NCBI RefSeq assembly: GCF_019134595.1
Contig: NZ_CP077770.1
Coordinates: 3,158,501-3,222,500 of the forward strand
Source: Pseudoalteromonas shioyasakiensis
Lineage (GTDB): Bacteria > Pseudomonadota > Gammaproteobacteria > Enterobacterales > Alteromonadaceae
DNA length: 64,000 bases
Direction of reading: 5' to 3'
Below the pieces are notes generated by a model that was given only the letters and a program-made list of their open reading frames with translations, was not told the DNA's origin and made no database searches. Position numbers and translations under genes: made by a program. Shown in pieces: positions 54,810-64,000 of the stretch (positions are counted from its first letter, which is position 1; each line of letters opens with the position of its first letter).

Positions 54810-56945
54810 ATGACAACTAACAACAACTTGAAGAAGTGCGCAATTGCACTGAGCTTGACTGCGTTGTTTGGGACGACGGCAGCAATGGCTACTCCAAACC
54901 AACTAATGTCACCATCTATGCAGGAAACTGCGGCGAAATTACAAGGCCAAGAAGGCTTTGGTACACAATTCATCATCAAGTATAAAAACAACAGTGATGA
55001 AATGATGACGATGTCGGCAGCAGAACAATCGCCAACCATGATGAACAAAAAAGCAAAAGGCTTTGTTAAAAACTTCACCAGCAAAAAAGGTAAAGTAAAA
55101 GCGCAATACGTTCGCGCAATGGCGATGAGTAATCACCACGTTATGCGTGCTGATAAAAAACTTTCTGCTCAAGAAGCACAAGAATTCATGCAAGAGATGG
55201 TTGCATCTGGTAACGTTGAATACATCGAAATCGACCAAATGTTAAAGCCATTTGCAACGCCTAACGACCCACGTTATGACGACCAATGGCACTACTACGA
55301 GCAAGCGGGTGGTCTTAACCTTCCTACAGCTTGGGATACAGCAACGGGTAGCGGTGTAGTTGTTGCGGTACTTGATACTGGTTACCGTCCTCATGTTGAT
55401 TTAAATGCCAACATCCTTCAAGGCTATGACATGATCTCTAATGTGTCTGTAGCTAACGATGGTGGTGGTCGTGATAGCGATGCACGCGATCCAGGTGATG
55501 CAATCAGCGCTAACGAATGTGGTTACACACATGGTGCGCAAAACTCAAGCTGGCACGGTACGCACGTTGCGGGTACTGTTGCAGCAGTGACTAACAACGG
55601 TGAAGGTGTTGCTGGTGTTGCTTACAACTCAAAAGTTGTTCCAGTACGTGTACTTGGTAAATGTGGTGGTTTAACTTCTGATATCGCTGACGGTATTATC
55701 TGGGCTTCAGGTGGTTCGGTTTCTGGCGTACCAGCAAATGCTAACCCTGCTGATGTTATCAACATGAGTTTAGGTGGTAGCGGTTCATGTAGCTCTACAA
55801 CACAAAGCGCTATCAACCAAGCACGTAACAACGGCACTGTGATCGTAATCGCTGCGGGTAACGATAACGATAACTCTGCAAACTACAACCCAGGTAACTG
55901 TAATGGCGTTGTAAACGTTGCATCTGTTGGTCGTAACGGTGGTCGTGCTTACTACTCAAACTACGGTAGCAACATTGACGTTGCAGCACCGGGTGGCGCG
56001 CAAAGCTTTGCGAATGACTCTGAAGGTGTGTTATCAACACACAACTCAGGTTCTACAGGCCCAAGCAGTGATTCATACCACTACTCGCAAGGTACATCGA
56101 TGGCAGCACCACATGTTGCGGGTGTAGCAGCGCTAATCAAGCAAGCTAAACCTTCTGCAACGCCTGATGAAATCGAAAGCATCTTAAAATCAACAACGCG
56201 TTCTTTCCCAGCAACATGTACAAGCTGTGGTACGGGTATTGTTGATGCAGCAGCCGCTGTTGCAGCAGCATCAGGCACAACACCGCCACCACCAACGGGT
56301 AACGTATTAGAAGATGGTCAAGCACTAACTGGTTTAAGTGGCTCTGCTAGCAGCCAAACTTTCTACACAATGGAAGTTCCAACAGGTGCGACTAACGTAA
56401 CCTTCACAATGAGTGGCGGTACAGGTGATGCTGACCTATACGTTCGTGCAGGTAGTGCACCAACAACGTCAACCTATGATTGTCGCCCGTATAAAGGTGG
56501 TAACAACGAAGTATGTTCTATCGATAACCCAACAGCAGGCACTTACCATGTAATGCTGAATGGTTACTCTGCATACTCAGGTGTTAGCCTAGTGGGTGAT
56601 TTAACAACTTCTGGCGGTGGTTCAGGCTCAGGTTCACCACAAGCAGGTGGCGGCACAGTGACTGATATCTCTGCAAGTGCAGGTCAGTGGAAACACTACA
56701 CGCTAGAAGTACCAGCAGGTATGGCAAGCTTCACAGTAACTACGTCTGGCGGTACAGGTGATTCTGACTTATTTGTTAAGTTTGGTAGCCAACCAACCAC
56801 TTCAAGTTATGACTGTCGTCCGTACAAAAACGGTAACGCAGAAACATGTACATTCAGTAACCCACAAGCAGGTACGTGGCACTTAAGCTTAAATGCTTAC
56901 CGTACTTTCTCTGGTGTAACATTGGATGCACAGTATCAACCTTAA
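54810..56945 (+). CDS. Secreted S8 subtilisin-like serine protease with two PPC domains
   Basis: 711 aa. Signal peptide (about 1-27, ending AAMA), I9-type propeptide (about 30-150), peptidase S8 domain with Asp189 (AVLDTGYRPH), His249 (WHGTHVAGT), Ser430 (GTSMAAPH), a Pro-rich linker, then two bacterial pre-peptidase C-terminal domains (about 505-600 and 620-711, each with TMEVPTGA- or TLEVPAGM- and a DSDLFVK- or DADLYVR-type motif). Typical type II-secreted protease of marine Pseudoalteromonas. Strong terminator follows. Confidence 0.93.
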   Translation: MTTNNNLKKCAIALSLTALFGTTAAMATPNQLMSPSMQETAAKLQGQEGFGTQFIIKYKNNSDEMMTMSAAEQSPTMMNKKAKGFVKNFTSKKGKVKAQYVRAMAMSNHHVMRADKKLSAQEAQEFMQEMVASGNVEYIEIDQMLKPFATPNDPRYDDQWHYYEQAGGLNLPTAWDTATGSGVVVAVLDTGYRPHVDLNANILQGYDMISNVSVANDGGGRDSDARDPGDAISANECGYTHGAQNSSWHGTHVAGTVAAVTNNGEGVAGVAYNSKVVPVRVLGKCGGLTSDIADGIIWASGGSVSGVPANANPADVINMSLGGSGSCSSTTQSAINQARNNGTVIVIAAGNDNDNSANYNPGNCNGVVNVASVGRNGGRAYYSNYGSNIDVAAPGGAQSFANDSEGVLSTHNSGSTGPSSDSYHYSQGTSMAAPHVAGVAALIKQAKPSATPDEIESILKSTTRSFPATCTSCGTGIVDAAAAVAAASGTTPPPPTGNVLEDGQALTGLSGSASSQTFYTMEVPTGATNVTFTMSGGTGDADLYVRAGSAPTTSTYDCRPYKGGNNEVCSIDNPTAGTYHVMLNGYSAYSGVSLVGDLTTSGGGSGSGSPQAGGGTVTDISASAGQWKHYTLEVPAGMASFTVTTSGGTGDSDLFVKFGSQPTTSSYDCRPYKNGNAETCTFSNPQAGTWHLSLNAYRTFSGVTLDAQYQP

Positions 56946-56980
56946 TAGTTGATCTCCCCAGTTCCCCCCTGGGACTTTTC

Positions 56981-57005
56981 AGCCGGACTTACGTCCGGCT
57001 TTTTT
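56981..57005 (+). terminator. Rho-independent terminator of the subtilase gene
   Basis: AGCCGGAC / GTCCGGCT (56981-56988 with 56993-57000), loop TTAC, five T. Confidence 0.9.
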
Positions 57006-57020
57006 GTACTTATATTGCTA

Positions 57021-57494
57021 TTAAAGCTTTTCGAGCACAGCTTCAGCGCGGCTTACTACAAACTCTTTGTCTTGTTCAACAAACAGCCCTGTTACCGTTT
57101 GGTTCTCAACGATCATCGCATAGCGCTTTGAACGTACGCCACCAAAGCCAGCCGTGTCTTTATCTAGACCAAGTGCTTTTGTAAAGCTTGCATCACCATC
57201 GGCTAACATCCGAATATGCTCAGCGTTATGAGCTTCACCCCATGCTTTCATTACAAATGCATCGTTCACCGATACGCAGTAAATTGCATCAACGCCTTTA
57301 GCGGTAATTTTATCGGCTAACGTAATAAACTCAGGTAAGTGAGCATTTGAGCAGGTTGGCGTAAATGCACCTGGCACCGCAAATAGCACCACTTTTTTAT
57401 CTGCAAATAATGCCTCTGTTGATAGGGTTTGCATGCCCTCGCTGGTTAATTCGCTAAGGGTTGCTGCAGGTAAAGTTTGGCCTTGTTCGATCAT
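57021..57494 (-). CDS. Peroxiredoxin (Prx5/AhpC-TSA, redoxin family)
   Basis: 157 aa from ATG 57494 (AAGGA upstream). Peroxidatic Cys in PGAFTPTCSNAHLPEF, with the family's GxFTPTCxxxHLP; single conserved Cys at that site. It reduces peroxides, probably with glutathione or thioredoxin. It may work beside the exported KatG in oxidative defence, though not linked in an operon. Confidence 0.9.
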   Translation of the reverse strand: MIEQGQTLPAATLSELTSEGMQTLSTEALFADKKVVLFAVPGAFTPTCSNAHLPEFITLADKITAKGVDAIYCVSVNDAFVMKAWGEAHNAEHIRMLADGDASFTKALGLDKDTAGFGGVRSKRYAMIVENQTVTGLFVEQDKEFVVSRAEAVLEKL

Positions 57495-57560
57495 CGTGAT
57501 TCCTTGAAAGAAAATAAGAGTACAGAGTATATACCCAAAAAATTGAATACCGCATGATTT

Positions 57561-57594
57561 AAGGGCAAACAATGCAAACCATTGCTCGCCCCTT
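57561..57594 (-). terminator. Hairpin between the chemoreceptor and peroxiredoxin genes
   Basis: AAGGGC/GCCCCTT outer and CAATG/CATTG inner stems (57570-57574 with 57580-57584). On the minus strand it follows the chemoreceptor stop but has no T tail, so it is a possible attenuator or mRNA-end hairpin. Confidence 0.4.
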
Positions 57595-57600
57595 GAAGAG

Positions 57601-59526
57601 TTATAAACCTAAGCTGGTTTTAATGGTGTGCATTTGCTCTTGTAGGCGATGCTGAATATCACTAACCAGTGAGTTCGACTCACTTACCTGCCCTTTCATG
57701 CTTTGCATTGATTGGCTAAAGTTTTCGAGTAAGGCATTTTGTTGCTTAGCAAGCTCCATGGCATCAAACGCTACCTTGTTAGCATCTTGCGCGTTGTCGG
57801 CAACGCCTTCTGAGTTACGTTTAAGCTCTTGAGCATTTTGTGTTTGCAGCTCGGCATCAGTAGCCAGTGCACTAATTTGCTCTGATACCATGGTTGAGTT
57901 TTCACTTAAACGGTTTAGCTGATTGTTAATATCATCAAGCGAGCCTTGCGTTTGTCTGGCAAGTTTTCGTACTTCGTCGGCGACAACCGCAAAGCCTCGA
58001 CCATGCTCACCTGCACGTGCCGACTCAATCGCCGCATTCAATGCTAGCAAGTTTGTTTGCTCAGCAATGTTTTTGATCACCTCAATAACTTGGCCAACGT
58101 CATCAACGCCTTTTAATAGCTCTTTTAAGCTACCGAGGCCTTGCTCAACGCGCTCTTCAGTGCGAGAGCTTGCAGTTAACATGCTGTCGGCAAAGCCTAA
58201 GCTCTGCTCCATCGCACCAAAGGTTTGTTTGGCGTTATCAGCAACTTGACCATTAATGTTATTGACCTGCTCACCAATGTGTTGAATATCAGTAAGTAAA
58301 CCTTGGTTTTGTTCAACCTGAGAGTGGCTGGCATCCGTTTGCTGAGCAATGGTATGTAAGTGCTCGCTCATCTCTAGCATAAAGTCATTTATAACCTTAA
58401 GCATTTGTGCTCGCTCTTCTGCCTCACCACGCTGGCGTTCAATCAATTGATTAAAGTAATGAGCAATTTCACCAACTTCGGTTTTCGGGTTTTTACTCTC
58501 AATGTTTTTAAGCTCATTACTTTCAATCAAGAAGGCAAAGCCATCACGCAATTGGCGCAGAGGGTTAAGTACTTGGTTACGCTGTACGAAATACACACCC
58601 GCAGCTAAAACCACCAGCATGCCAATAGCGACACAAAACACGATGAAAACTTGTTGCTTAAGCTGGCTTTGTTCATCTTTTAGTTTTTGCTCTGCACCGA
58701 GTACCGTTGCTGAAAGCGCACCGATTTGTTCGCGCAGTGCTTGCATGCCCGTTTGTCGTTGCTCAGCTTGCTCAAGTGTTGATGCTAAATCACGAGGGAA
58801 ACGTTTAGGCCAGCTTGTTAGCTCAGCTTTAATATCACCGGCTAAATCTTCTGCCTCTTCACCAAAAAATAAAGCGTCTTCATCCACTTCACTCATTACA
58901 CCTAGGTTTTCGAGTCTGTCGATTTTAGTAGCAAGGGCATTTAAGTTTTCAACACTTTGATTAAGGCTGTTTTTAGTGTCTTGATCAAAGTTGATCACTA
59001 ACTTGTAAGTATATAAAGCAAGTGATGTCACTTCGCTGTAGTAGTCAGCAGCAAGTTGATAATATTCAAGCGCAAGCGCTGTTTGCGGCTCGGCTTTACT
59101 TGCATAGCCAATCAATGATGAGGCAGAGCCTGCCATTTGTCTTAAAGAGTTATCAAGCAGCGCCATTTCGTTACCCGATAGCTTACCTAAAGCACGATAC
59201 TTACCGTTAATGTCTTTATCGAGGGCCGTCAGTTGGCTATTTAGTTGACCCGCTAGCTCATTAGGTAGCTCAGCTAAGTGCTGCTTTTTAACATCGCTTA
59301 TCAGCGTTGAGGCTTTATTTAAGTGTTGGCTGTCACCTTGCTCTAAATAATCATCAAGGTAACTTTTTAAATCAATAATGATGGTGTTTTTCAGCTTATT
59401 ATAAGCGTTATCTTGCTGCTCTAAGCCGAGTAAGGTTTGACTAGCCCAGAACAGAGTGGCTGCCAGTAAGATACTGGCGAGTGTGAGTAAAACGGCCAAT
59501 AGCCGAGTAAATGATGACACGCGCAT
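57601..59526 (-). CDS. Methyl-accepting chemotaxis protein
   Basis: 641 aa from ATG 59526 (GGGA about 9 bases upstream). TM1 near the N-terminus ([21 protein letters not shown]), a helical periplasmic sensor (about 30-295), TM2 (about 298-320), HAMP, and the MA signalling domain with the hairpin tip [35 protein letters not shown]. Alone, without other che genes in the window. Confidence 0.93.
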   Translation of the reverse strand: MRVSSFTRLLAVLLTLASILLAATLFWASQTLLGLEQQDNAYNKLKNTIIIDLKSYLDDYLEQGDSQHLNKASTLISDVKKQHLAELPNELAGQLNSQLTALDKDINGKYRALGKLSGNEMALLDNSLRQMAGSASSLIGYASKAEPQTALALEYYQLAADYYSEVTSLALYTYKLVINFDQDTKNSLNQSVENLNALATKIDRLENLGVMSEVDEDALFFGEEAEDLAGDIKAELTSWPKRFPRDLASTLEQAEQRQTGMQALREQIGALSATVLGAEQKLKDEQSQLKQQVFIVFCVAIGMLVVLAAGVYFVQRNQVLNPLRQLRDGFAFLIESNELKNIESKNPKTEVGEIAHYFNQLIERQRGEAEERAQMLKVINDFMLEMSEHLHTIAQQTDASHSQVEQNQGLLTDIQHIGEQVNNINGQVADNAKQTFGAMEQSLGFADSMLTASSRTEERVEQGLGSLKELLKGVDDVGQVIEVIKNIAEQTNLLALNAAIESARAGEHGRGFAVVADEVRKLARQTQGSLDDINNQLNRLSENSTMVSEQISALATDAELQTQNAQELKRNSEGVADNAQDANKVAFDAMELAKQQNALLENFSQSMQSMKGQVSESNSLVSDIQHRLQEQMHTIKTSLGL

Positions 59527-59646
59527 AAACGATATTCCCAAGTAACGTTACGCGCGTAGAATATTAACCTTTTATGACAATTTGATGTAAACCGTAAAAA
59601 ATAACAGGTAAAAGCGATAGCAACTAACCCAAAAGGGTTAAATAAA

Positions 59647-59676
59647 TACCAATTCGCTTAATATTGCGGATGGTAT
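59647..59676. repeat. Reduced copy of the 17.5-kb MITE-like element
   Basis: TACCAATTCGCTTAAT (59647-59662) fused to ATTGCGGATGGTAT; these are the two ends of the 160-bp element with the middle removed. It touches the rsmJ stop codon. Confidence 0.7.
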
Positions 59677-60431
59677 CAGACCATTGCAGCTTTTACGTAT
59701 ACATCAAAGCGGTTCTTCTTGGTTTTGATTTGCATACTCGGGGTTTTGTCATTTAGAAATGGGGCGTAATCAGGGCGCTTCACAACGACTCGCTTACTAG
59801 CAAGCGGATAAGCAAATTCTAATAGATCATCGGCATCGCTATCTCCACCAACAAGCTCTTGGAATACTCGCATCTCTTTTTTAACGAGGGCTGATTTTTC
59901 ACGATGAGGAAACATAGGATCTAAGTACACAACATCAGGAGTATCACTACACTGCGCCAGTAACGTATGACTAGAGCCAAATATTAGGCTCATGTTTTCT
60001 TTCATCCAAGGGCCAATTTCAGCATCGTTATAGGCGCGTTCTAGGCCGTCGAATAATAGTGCAGCTACCACTGGATGGCGTTCATGCAAAATCACTTTAC
60101 AGCCTAATGATGCCAGTACAAAGCCATCGCGGCCAAGGCCTGCTGTGGCATCAAGCACCACTGGCGTGGCACCTTTGTTTAAGCCAACCGCTTTTGCGAT
60201 AGCCTGCCCTTTACCACCACCAAACTTGCGTCGATGGGCTGCAGCACCAGTTACAAAATCAACATGAATAGCACCAAGCTTAGGCTCGTCCTTTTTTTTC
60301 AAGCTCAAACCTTGATCGTCATAATGAAGCGAAAATCCTGCATTTTGCTCAGCCCATTTAGCCAAACCAAAACGTTGCTCAATCGCATCTAAATAAGGAC
60401 GCATTTCTTTAAAAGGACAATAAATTACCAC
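59676..60431 (-). CDS. rsmJ: 16S rRNA (guanine-1516-N2)-methyltransferase RsmJ
   Basis: 251 aa (E. coli 250), GTG start with GGAG 6 bases upstream. SAM-binding [20 protein letters not shown], then [19 protein letters not shown] (DPMFP-type catalytic motif) and [14 protein letters not shown]. It is in the same prlC/gor neighbourhood as in E. coli. Confidence 0.94.
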   Translation of the reverse strand: MVIYCPFKEMRPYLDAIEQRFGLAKWAEQNAGFSLHYDDQGLSLKKKDEPKLGAIHVDFVTGAAAHRRKFGGGKGQAIAKAVGLNKGATPVVLDATAGLGRDGFVLASLGCKVILHERHPVVAALLFDGLERAYNDAEIGPWMKENMSLIFGSSHTLLAQCSDTPDVVYLDPMFPHREKSALVKKEMRVFQELVGGDSDADDLLEFAYPLASKRVVVKRPDYAPFLNDKTPSMQIKTKKNRFDVYVKAAMV

Positions 60432-60474
60432 GCAAAACTCCGAGCTATATTATTCGGCGCCAGTATAGCATGGC

Positions 60475-61653
60475 TTAAAATAGCTCGATATCCGTTTGTG
60501 AAGTCACATCTTCGGTCTCACTCGGCTCAGCCATTTTTTGTAAGCTCGCTAAAAGTTCACTACGCGATTCGATAATATGCTTTAGCTGAAACTTTATAAA
60601 CGATAAGTCTTCATTCAGTGAGGTAAATATCAGCTGAGTTTGTTTTAATTGCTGCAAGTGAAATGCGACTTCGTCGCTGCCCGATAAACCACTTTGCTCA
60701 ATAGACTTGTTTAGCTCATCAAGTTGGGCGGCAAATTTCTCGACAGCATGTTCGCGCGAATCACTGTTTTGGTACATTTGATCAGATAGCTCATTAAAAG
60801 AATTACCAATTTGCTGCGCCTGAGTCAGTGCCCGCTCATTGTTTTCCATGTCTTGTACTTTGGCGTTAGTCACTTCAAGAATATGCGGGAATAAATCTTT
60901 ATAACGACCATAAAGCTGGGCATCATCCAGTGGCATGTTTTTAACCAGCATCGACACTTTAGGGTAATTAATAATTGTGCGGTGGCTAAAATCAACAAAA
61001 CGATTTGCATCACGGTGTTTTTCGAGTAACTCTTGCTCAAGTGGACACACCCCGCCCTCAGCACTACAAAATATGCCTACATCTTGATACCAAAACGCCA
61101 GTACGACATCGAGCTCCATCGGATTAAAAAACTCAAACATATGCTCAGATAAGGCTTTGATATCATGTGCATGATAGCTTTGCCCAACGTAGCGCATTAT
61201 ACGACCCATATCGCCTGAATCTGTCATTGCGATTTCGGCAGTGATTTGCGCTCGCTCTACATCACTTTTAAGCTTTTTAGAGTGCTGACGATATTGATAC
61301 AACACGCGAATACGTGCCATGAGTTCTTCAGCATTAAATGGTTTTACAATATAGTCAGCAGCACCTGCGTTATAACCTTTTACACGGTCTGGCAGGTCAG
61401 TTTTACCTGATAAAAACATTACAGGTGTGTCTTTTGTTTGCGGGTTTGCTTTTAATTCGTTACATACCTCAAAGCCTGTTTTACCCGGCATTTCGATATC
61501 AAGTAAAATGATGTCAGGGTTGTACTTTAACGCCTGTCTTAATCCTTCGTCGCCATTTTTAGCATGGATCAGTGTGCAAAAGCCCGATAGCGATTCCTCA
61601 ATCACATGATGGATATATTTATCATCATCAATGGCTAATACAAGTTTTGACAT
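60475..61653 (-). CDS. Response regulator with uncharacterised C-terminal domain
   Basis: 392 aa. Receiver domain (about 1-120) with Asp52 (ILLDIEMPG) and Lys in IVKPFN. After a linker comes an unassigned region (about 140-300) containing VLAFWYQDVGIFCSAEGG and NYPKVSMLVKNMPLDD, then a C-terminal helical part (about 280-390) likely coiled coil. No DNA-binding or GGDEF domain. Output is unknown; the middle has GAF-like flavour at best. Confidence 0.75.
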   Translation of the reverse strand: MSKLVLAIDDDKYIHHVIEESLSGFCTLIHAKNGDEGLRQALKYNPDIILLDIEMPGKTGFEVCNELKANPQTKDTPVMFLSGKTDLPDRVKGYNAGAADYIVKPFNAEELMARIRVLYQYRQHSKKLKSDVERAQITAEIAMTDSGDMGRIMRYVGQSYHAHDIKALSEHMFEFFNPMELDVVLAFWYQDVGIFCSAEGGVCPLEQELLEKHRDANRFVDFSHRTIINYPKVSMLVKNMPLDDAQLYGRYKDLFPHILEVTNAKVQDMENNERALTQAQQIGNSFNELSDQMYQNSDSREHAVEKFAAQLDELNKSIEQSGLSGSDEVAFHLQQLKQTQLIFTSLNEDLSFIKFQLKHIIESRSELLASLQKMAEPSETEDVTSQTDIELF

Positions 61654-61722
61654 GCTTAATTCCTATAAACTCTTTTTTAAGAAGGATAGTACGAGAGCGT
61701 GAATTTGCGAAGAAATATTAAT

Positions 61723-61746
61723 AAAAAAAGCGCCTTACGGCGCTTT
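61723..61746 (-). terminator. Terminator of prlC
   Basis: AAAGCGCC / GGCGCTTT (61727-61734 with 61739-61746), loop TTAC, A run on the left giving minus-strand T tail; 17 bp after the stop. Confidence 0.88.
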
Positions 61747-61762
61747 AGATCAACAAACTTTA

Positions 61763-63814
61763 TTATGCAGCAATGCCGCTATGTCTAAGTAGTGCATCAA
61801 CTTGTGGTTCGCGTCCACGGAACTTTTTAAATAGCTCCATTGGCTCTTCACTGCCACCTTTTTCTAAAATGTTCTTTAAGAAAGCTTCGCCCGTTGCTTG
61901 GTTAAAGATGCCTTCTTCTTCAAATTTAGAAAACGCATCAGCCGAAAGTACTTCAGCCCACTTGTAAGAGTAATAACCTGCGCTGTAACCGCCAGCAAAA
62001 ATGTGGCTAAAGCCATGTTGAAAGCGGTTAAATGCTGGCGCTTTAACAACGGCCGTTTTACTGCGCACATCATCAAGAGTTGCTTGAATGTTACATGGCT
62101 CACCCACTTTGTAAGTATGGTGAATAGTAAAGTCAAACAACGAGAACTCAAGCTGACGCAGCATTTGCATACCTGATTGGAAGTTCTTCGCCGCTAGGAG
62201 TTTATCTAATAACTCTTTTGGTAACGGCTCATCTGTTTCGTAATGGCCCGAAATAAAGCTTAGCGCTTCTTCTTCGTAGCACCAGTTTTCAAGGAACTGG
62301 CTTGGTAACTCAACCGCATCCCATGCAACACCGTTAATACCTGCAACTGGCGCAGCATCAACTTGTGTCAACATATGGTGAATACCATGACCAAATTCAT
62401 GGAATAACGTAGTCACTTCGTTATGCGTAAACAAAGCAGGCTTATCACCCACAGCTTTATTAAAGTTACACACTAAGTACGCAACAGGGGTTTGTAATTC
62501 GCCGTTAGCACGTACTTTACGACCCATGCAGTCATCCATCCACGCGCCGCCGCGTTTGCGATCACGGGCGTATAAATCTAGATAAAAACGACCACGTAAA
62601 GTATTGCTGCTATCGTAAATTTCGAAAAAACGTACATCAGGGTGGTAAGTATCAAACTCTGTGACTTCTTTTACGCTAATACCAAATAAACGATTTACAG
62701 TAGTGAATAAGCCACTTAAAACTTTATTGGCAGGGAAATATGGGCGCAGTACTTCATCAGAAATAGCATACTTCTCTTGCTTAAGTTTTTCGCCATAGTA
62801 AGCGTAGTCCCATGCAGCAAGCTCAGTCACACCGTGCTTGTCTTTTGCGTAAGCAGTTAGCTCAGCAAGCTCTTGCTCAGCTTGTGGTTTAGACTTAGCT
62901 GCTAAATCTTCTAAGAATGAGAAAACTTGTTCTGGCGTTTCTGCCATTTTAGTCGCTAATGACATATCAGCGTAGCTGTTAAAGCCAAGTAACTCGGCAA
63001 GCTCATGACGAAGGGCAAGCTCTTCGCTCATAATGGCAGAGTTATCAAACTCACCGGCATTAGGGCCTTGATCAGAGGCACGCGTCACAAACGCAGTGTA
63101 AAACTCTTCACGTAACTCGCGGTTATCAGCATAAGTCATAATGGGTAGGTAAGATGGAAAATCTAACGTAAATACCCAGCCATCTAGCTCTTTGCTTTTA
63201 GCTGTATCTGCACCAAGGGCTAACGCAGACTCTGGTAAACCAGCCAGTTCGCTTTCATCTGTAATATGCTTTTGCCAAGCGAGAGTGGCATCCATTACAT
63301 TATTACCAAACTTAGAGGCCAGCTCAGATAAACGCGCACTGATTTCGCCATAACGCTTTTGTTGCTCAGGCTTTAAAGCAATACCAGATAGCTCAAAATC
63401 ACGCAGTGCATTAGTAATGGTTTTTTGCTGGGCAATCGTTAGTGTTTTAAATTCGTCACTGTTGTGAAGCGCATTGTAAGCATCGTATAAACCTTGATGC
63501 TGACCAACAAACGTTGAATACTCAGATAACAACGGCAAACATTGCTCATAAGCTTCACGTAGCTCGTCGTTATTAACGACAGAATTCATATGTGATACCG
63601 GTGAAAATAAGCGTGATAACTTGTCATCAGCTTCTTCAAGCGGAAGCACCAAATCATTCCATGTGTATGATTTAGTTGCCAGTACCTCGTCAATTTTGGT
63701 ACGACACTCAGCAATCGCCGCTTTTAATGCTGGCACTACGTGTGCTGGTTTGATTTTAGAAAACGGCGGAAGCCCTTCCAAACCAATGAGTGGGTTATTT
63801 TCTGCAATTGTCAT
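61763..63814 (-). CDS. prlC: Oligopeptidase A (M3 family)
   Basis: 683 aa (E. coli 680) from ATG 63814; an in-frame TTG at 63826 has poor support. Zinc metallopeptidase motif HEFGH in TLFHEFGHGIHHML, with the third-ligand Glu region SQFLENW further on. It degrades signal peptides and short peptides in the cytoplasm. Upstream gor is divergent. Confidence 0.95.
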   Translation of the reverse strand: MTIAENNPLIGLEGLPPFSKIKPAHVVPALKAAIAECRTKIDEVLATKSYTWNDLVLPLEEADDKLSRLFSPVSHMNSVVNNDELREAYEQCLPLLSEYSTFVGQHQGLYDAYNALHNSDEFKTLTIAQQKTITNALRDFELSGIALKPEQQKRYGEISARLSELASKFGNNVMDATLAWQKHITDESELAGLPESALALGADTAKSKELDGWVFTLDFPSYLPIMTYADNRELREEFYTAFVTRASDQGPNAGEFDNSAIMSEELALRHELAELLGFNSYADMSLATKMAETPEQVFSFLEDLAAKSKPQAEQELAELTAYAKDKHGVTELAAWDYAYYGEKLKQEKYAISDEVLRPYFPANKVLSGLFTTVNRLFGISVKEVTEFDTYHPDVRFFEIYDSSNTLRGRFYLDLYARDRKRGGAWMDDCMGRKVRANGELQTPVAYLVCNFNKAVGDKPALFTHNEVTTLFHEFGHGIHHMLTQVDAAPVAGINGVAWDAVELPSQFLENWCYEEEALSFISGHYETDEPLPKELLDKLLAAKNFQSGMQMLRQLEFSLFDFTIHHTYKVGEPCNIQATLDDVRSKTAVVKAPAFNRFQHGFSHIFAGGYSAGYYSYKWAEVLSADAFSKFEEEGIFNQATGEAFLKNILEKGGSEEPMELFKKFRGREPQVDALLRHSGIAA

Positions 63815-63965
63815 TTTCGTTCTCAAATTTTATGCGAAGATGATTTTGAAGTTGGGGCGAATTGATGAAATACAAGGGGCTTAACCTTGGTCTTTATTAT
63901 GCTATTATCAACTTATTACTAAATCGATTAATTAATAAAGAATTATCTATTTTTGAGGACAAACT

Positions 63966-64000
63966 ATGGCTCAGCATTTTGATTACATTGCAATTGGTGG
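63966..64000 (+). CDS. gor: Glutathione reductase, first 11 codons (cut by window edge)
   Basis: MAQHFDYIAIGG fits the N-terminus of Gor (E. coli MTKHYDYIAIGG), the beta strand before the FAD GxGxxG. GAGGA lies 7 bases before the ATG. The prlC neighbourhood supports it. Only the start is visible. Confidence 0.85.
   Translation, partial: MAQHFDYIAIG

Overview
The window looks like a chromosomal segment of a marine gammaproteobacterium of the order Alteromonadales, most probably Pseudoalteromonas. This is an inference from protein resemblance and gene order: spoT/trmH/recG, hdfR/maoP, rpsF-priB-rpsR-rplI, rpmB-rpmG beside radC and coaBC, and prlC/rsmJ/gor all follow gammaproteobacterial order, and the intergenic repeats and moderately low GC fit that group. 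Almost every base is explained by housekeeping or common accessory genes. No insertion sequence, prophage, CRISPR array or rRNA was seen.

Layout. 1-7.7 kb: 3' end of spoT, ridA, a FapA/DUF342 protein, the divergent asnA/asnC pair, trmH, recG. 7.7-17.4 kb: porin, hdfR/maoP, a double-receiver diguanylate cyclase, rarD, recQ, a single-POTRA Omp85 barrel, an MscS-like channel. 17.4-21.6 kb: a MITE-like element, a rimK operon with a zinc-protease-like gene and an AstE/AspA-like gene, zntB, rof. 21.6-31.7 kb: hybrid histidine kinase, pirin, tRNA-Arg, a probable thiamine salvage trio, alr, dnaB, and an ECF sigma / anti-sigma / DUF4097 operon. 31.8-35.3 kb: a type IV minor-pilin operon whose PilX-like member is very large. 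35.6-40.7 kb: two ribosomal-protein operons, radC, coaBC, slmA. 41-49.3 kb: S9 peptidase, exported catalase-peroxidase, two diguanylate cyclases.

49.3-53.3 kb is the most unusual part. A visibly AT-rich gene encodes a BpsA/SAM-methyltransferase-like domain fused to a complete dGTPase-type HD phosphohydrolase. It is followed by an orphan Imm27-like immunity gene. Period-7 degenerate DNA arrays lie around them, including one of 20 heptads in unbroken register against the stop codon of a flavoprotein gene. 53.3-64 kb: flavoprotein, secreted subtilase with two PPC domains, peroxiredoxin, chemoreceptor, rsmJ, response regulator, prlC and the start of gor.

The best candidates for something undescribed are (1) the methyltransferase-dGTPase fusion islet, which could be a nucleotide-based defence or nucleotide-modifying enzyme, and (2) the family of intergenic heptad arrays, where each locus has its own 7-mer but the same period. 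Function is unproven for both. All family assignments are made by eye from motifs and memory of family members; no search was run.
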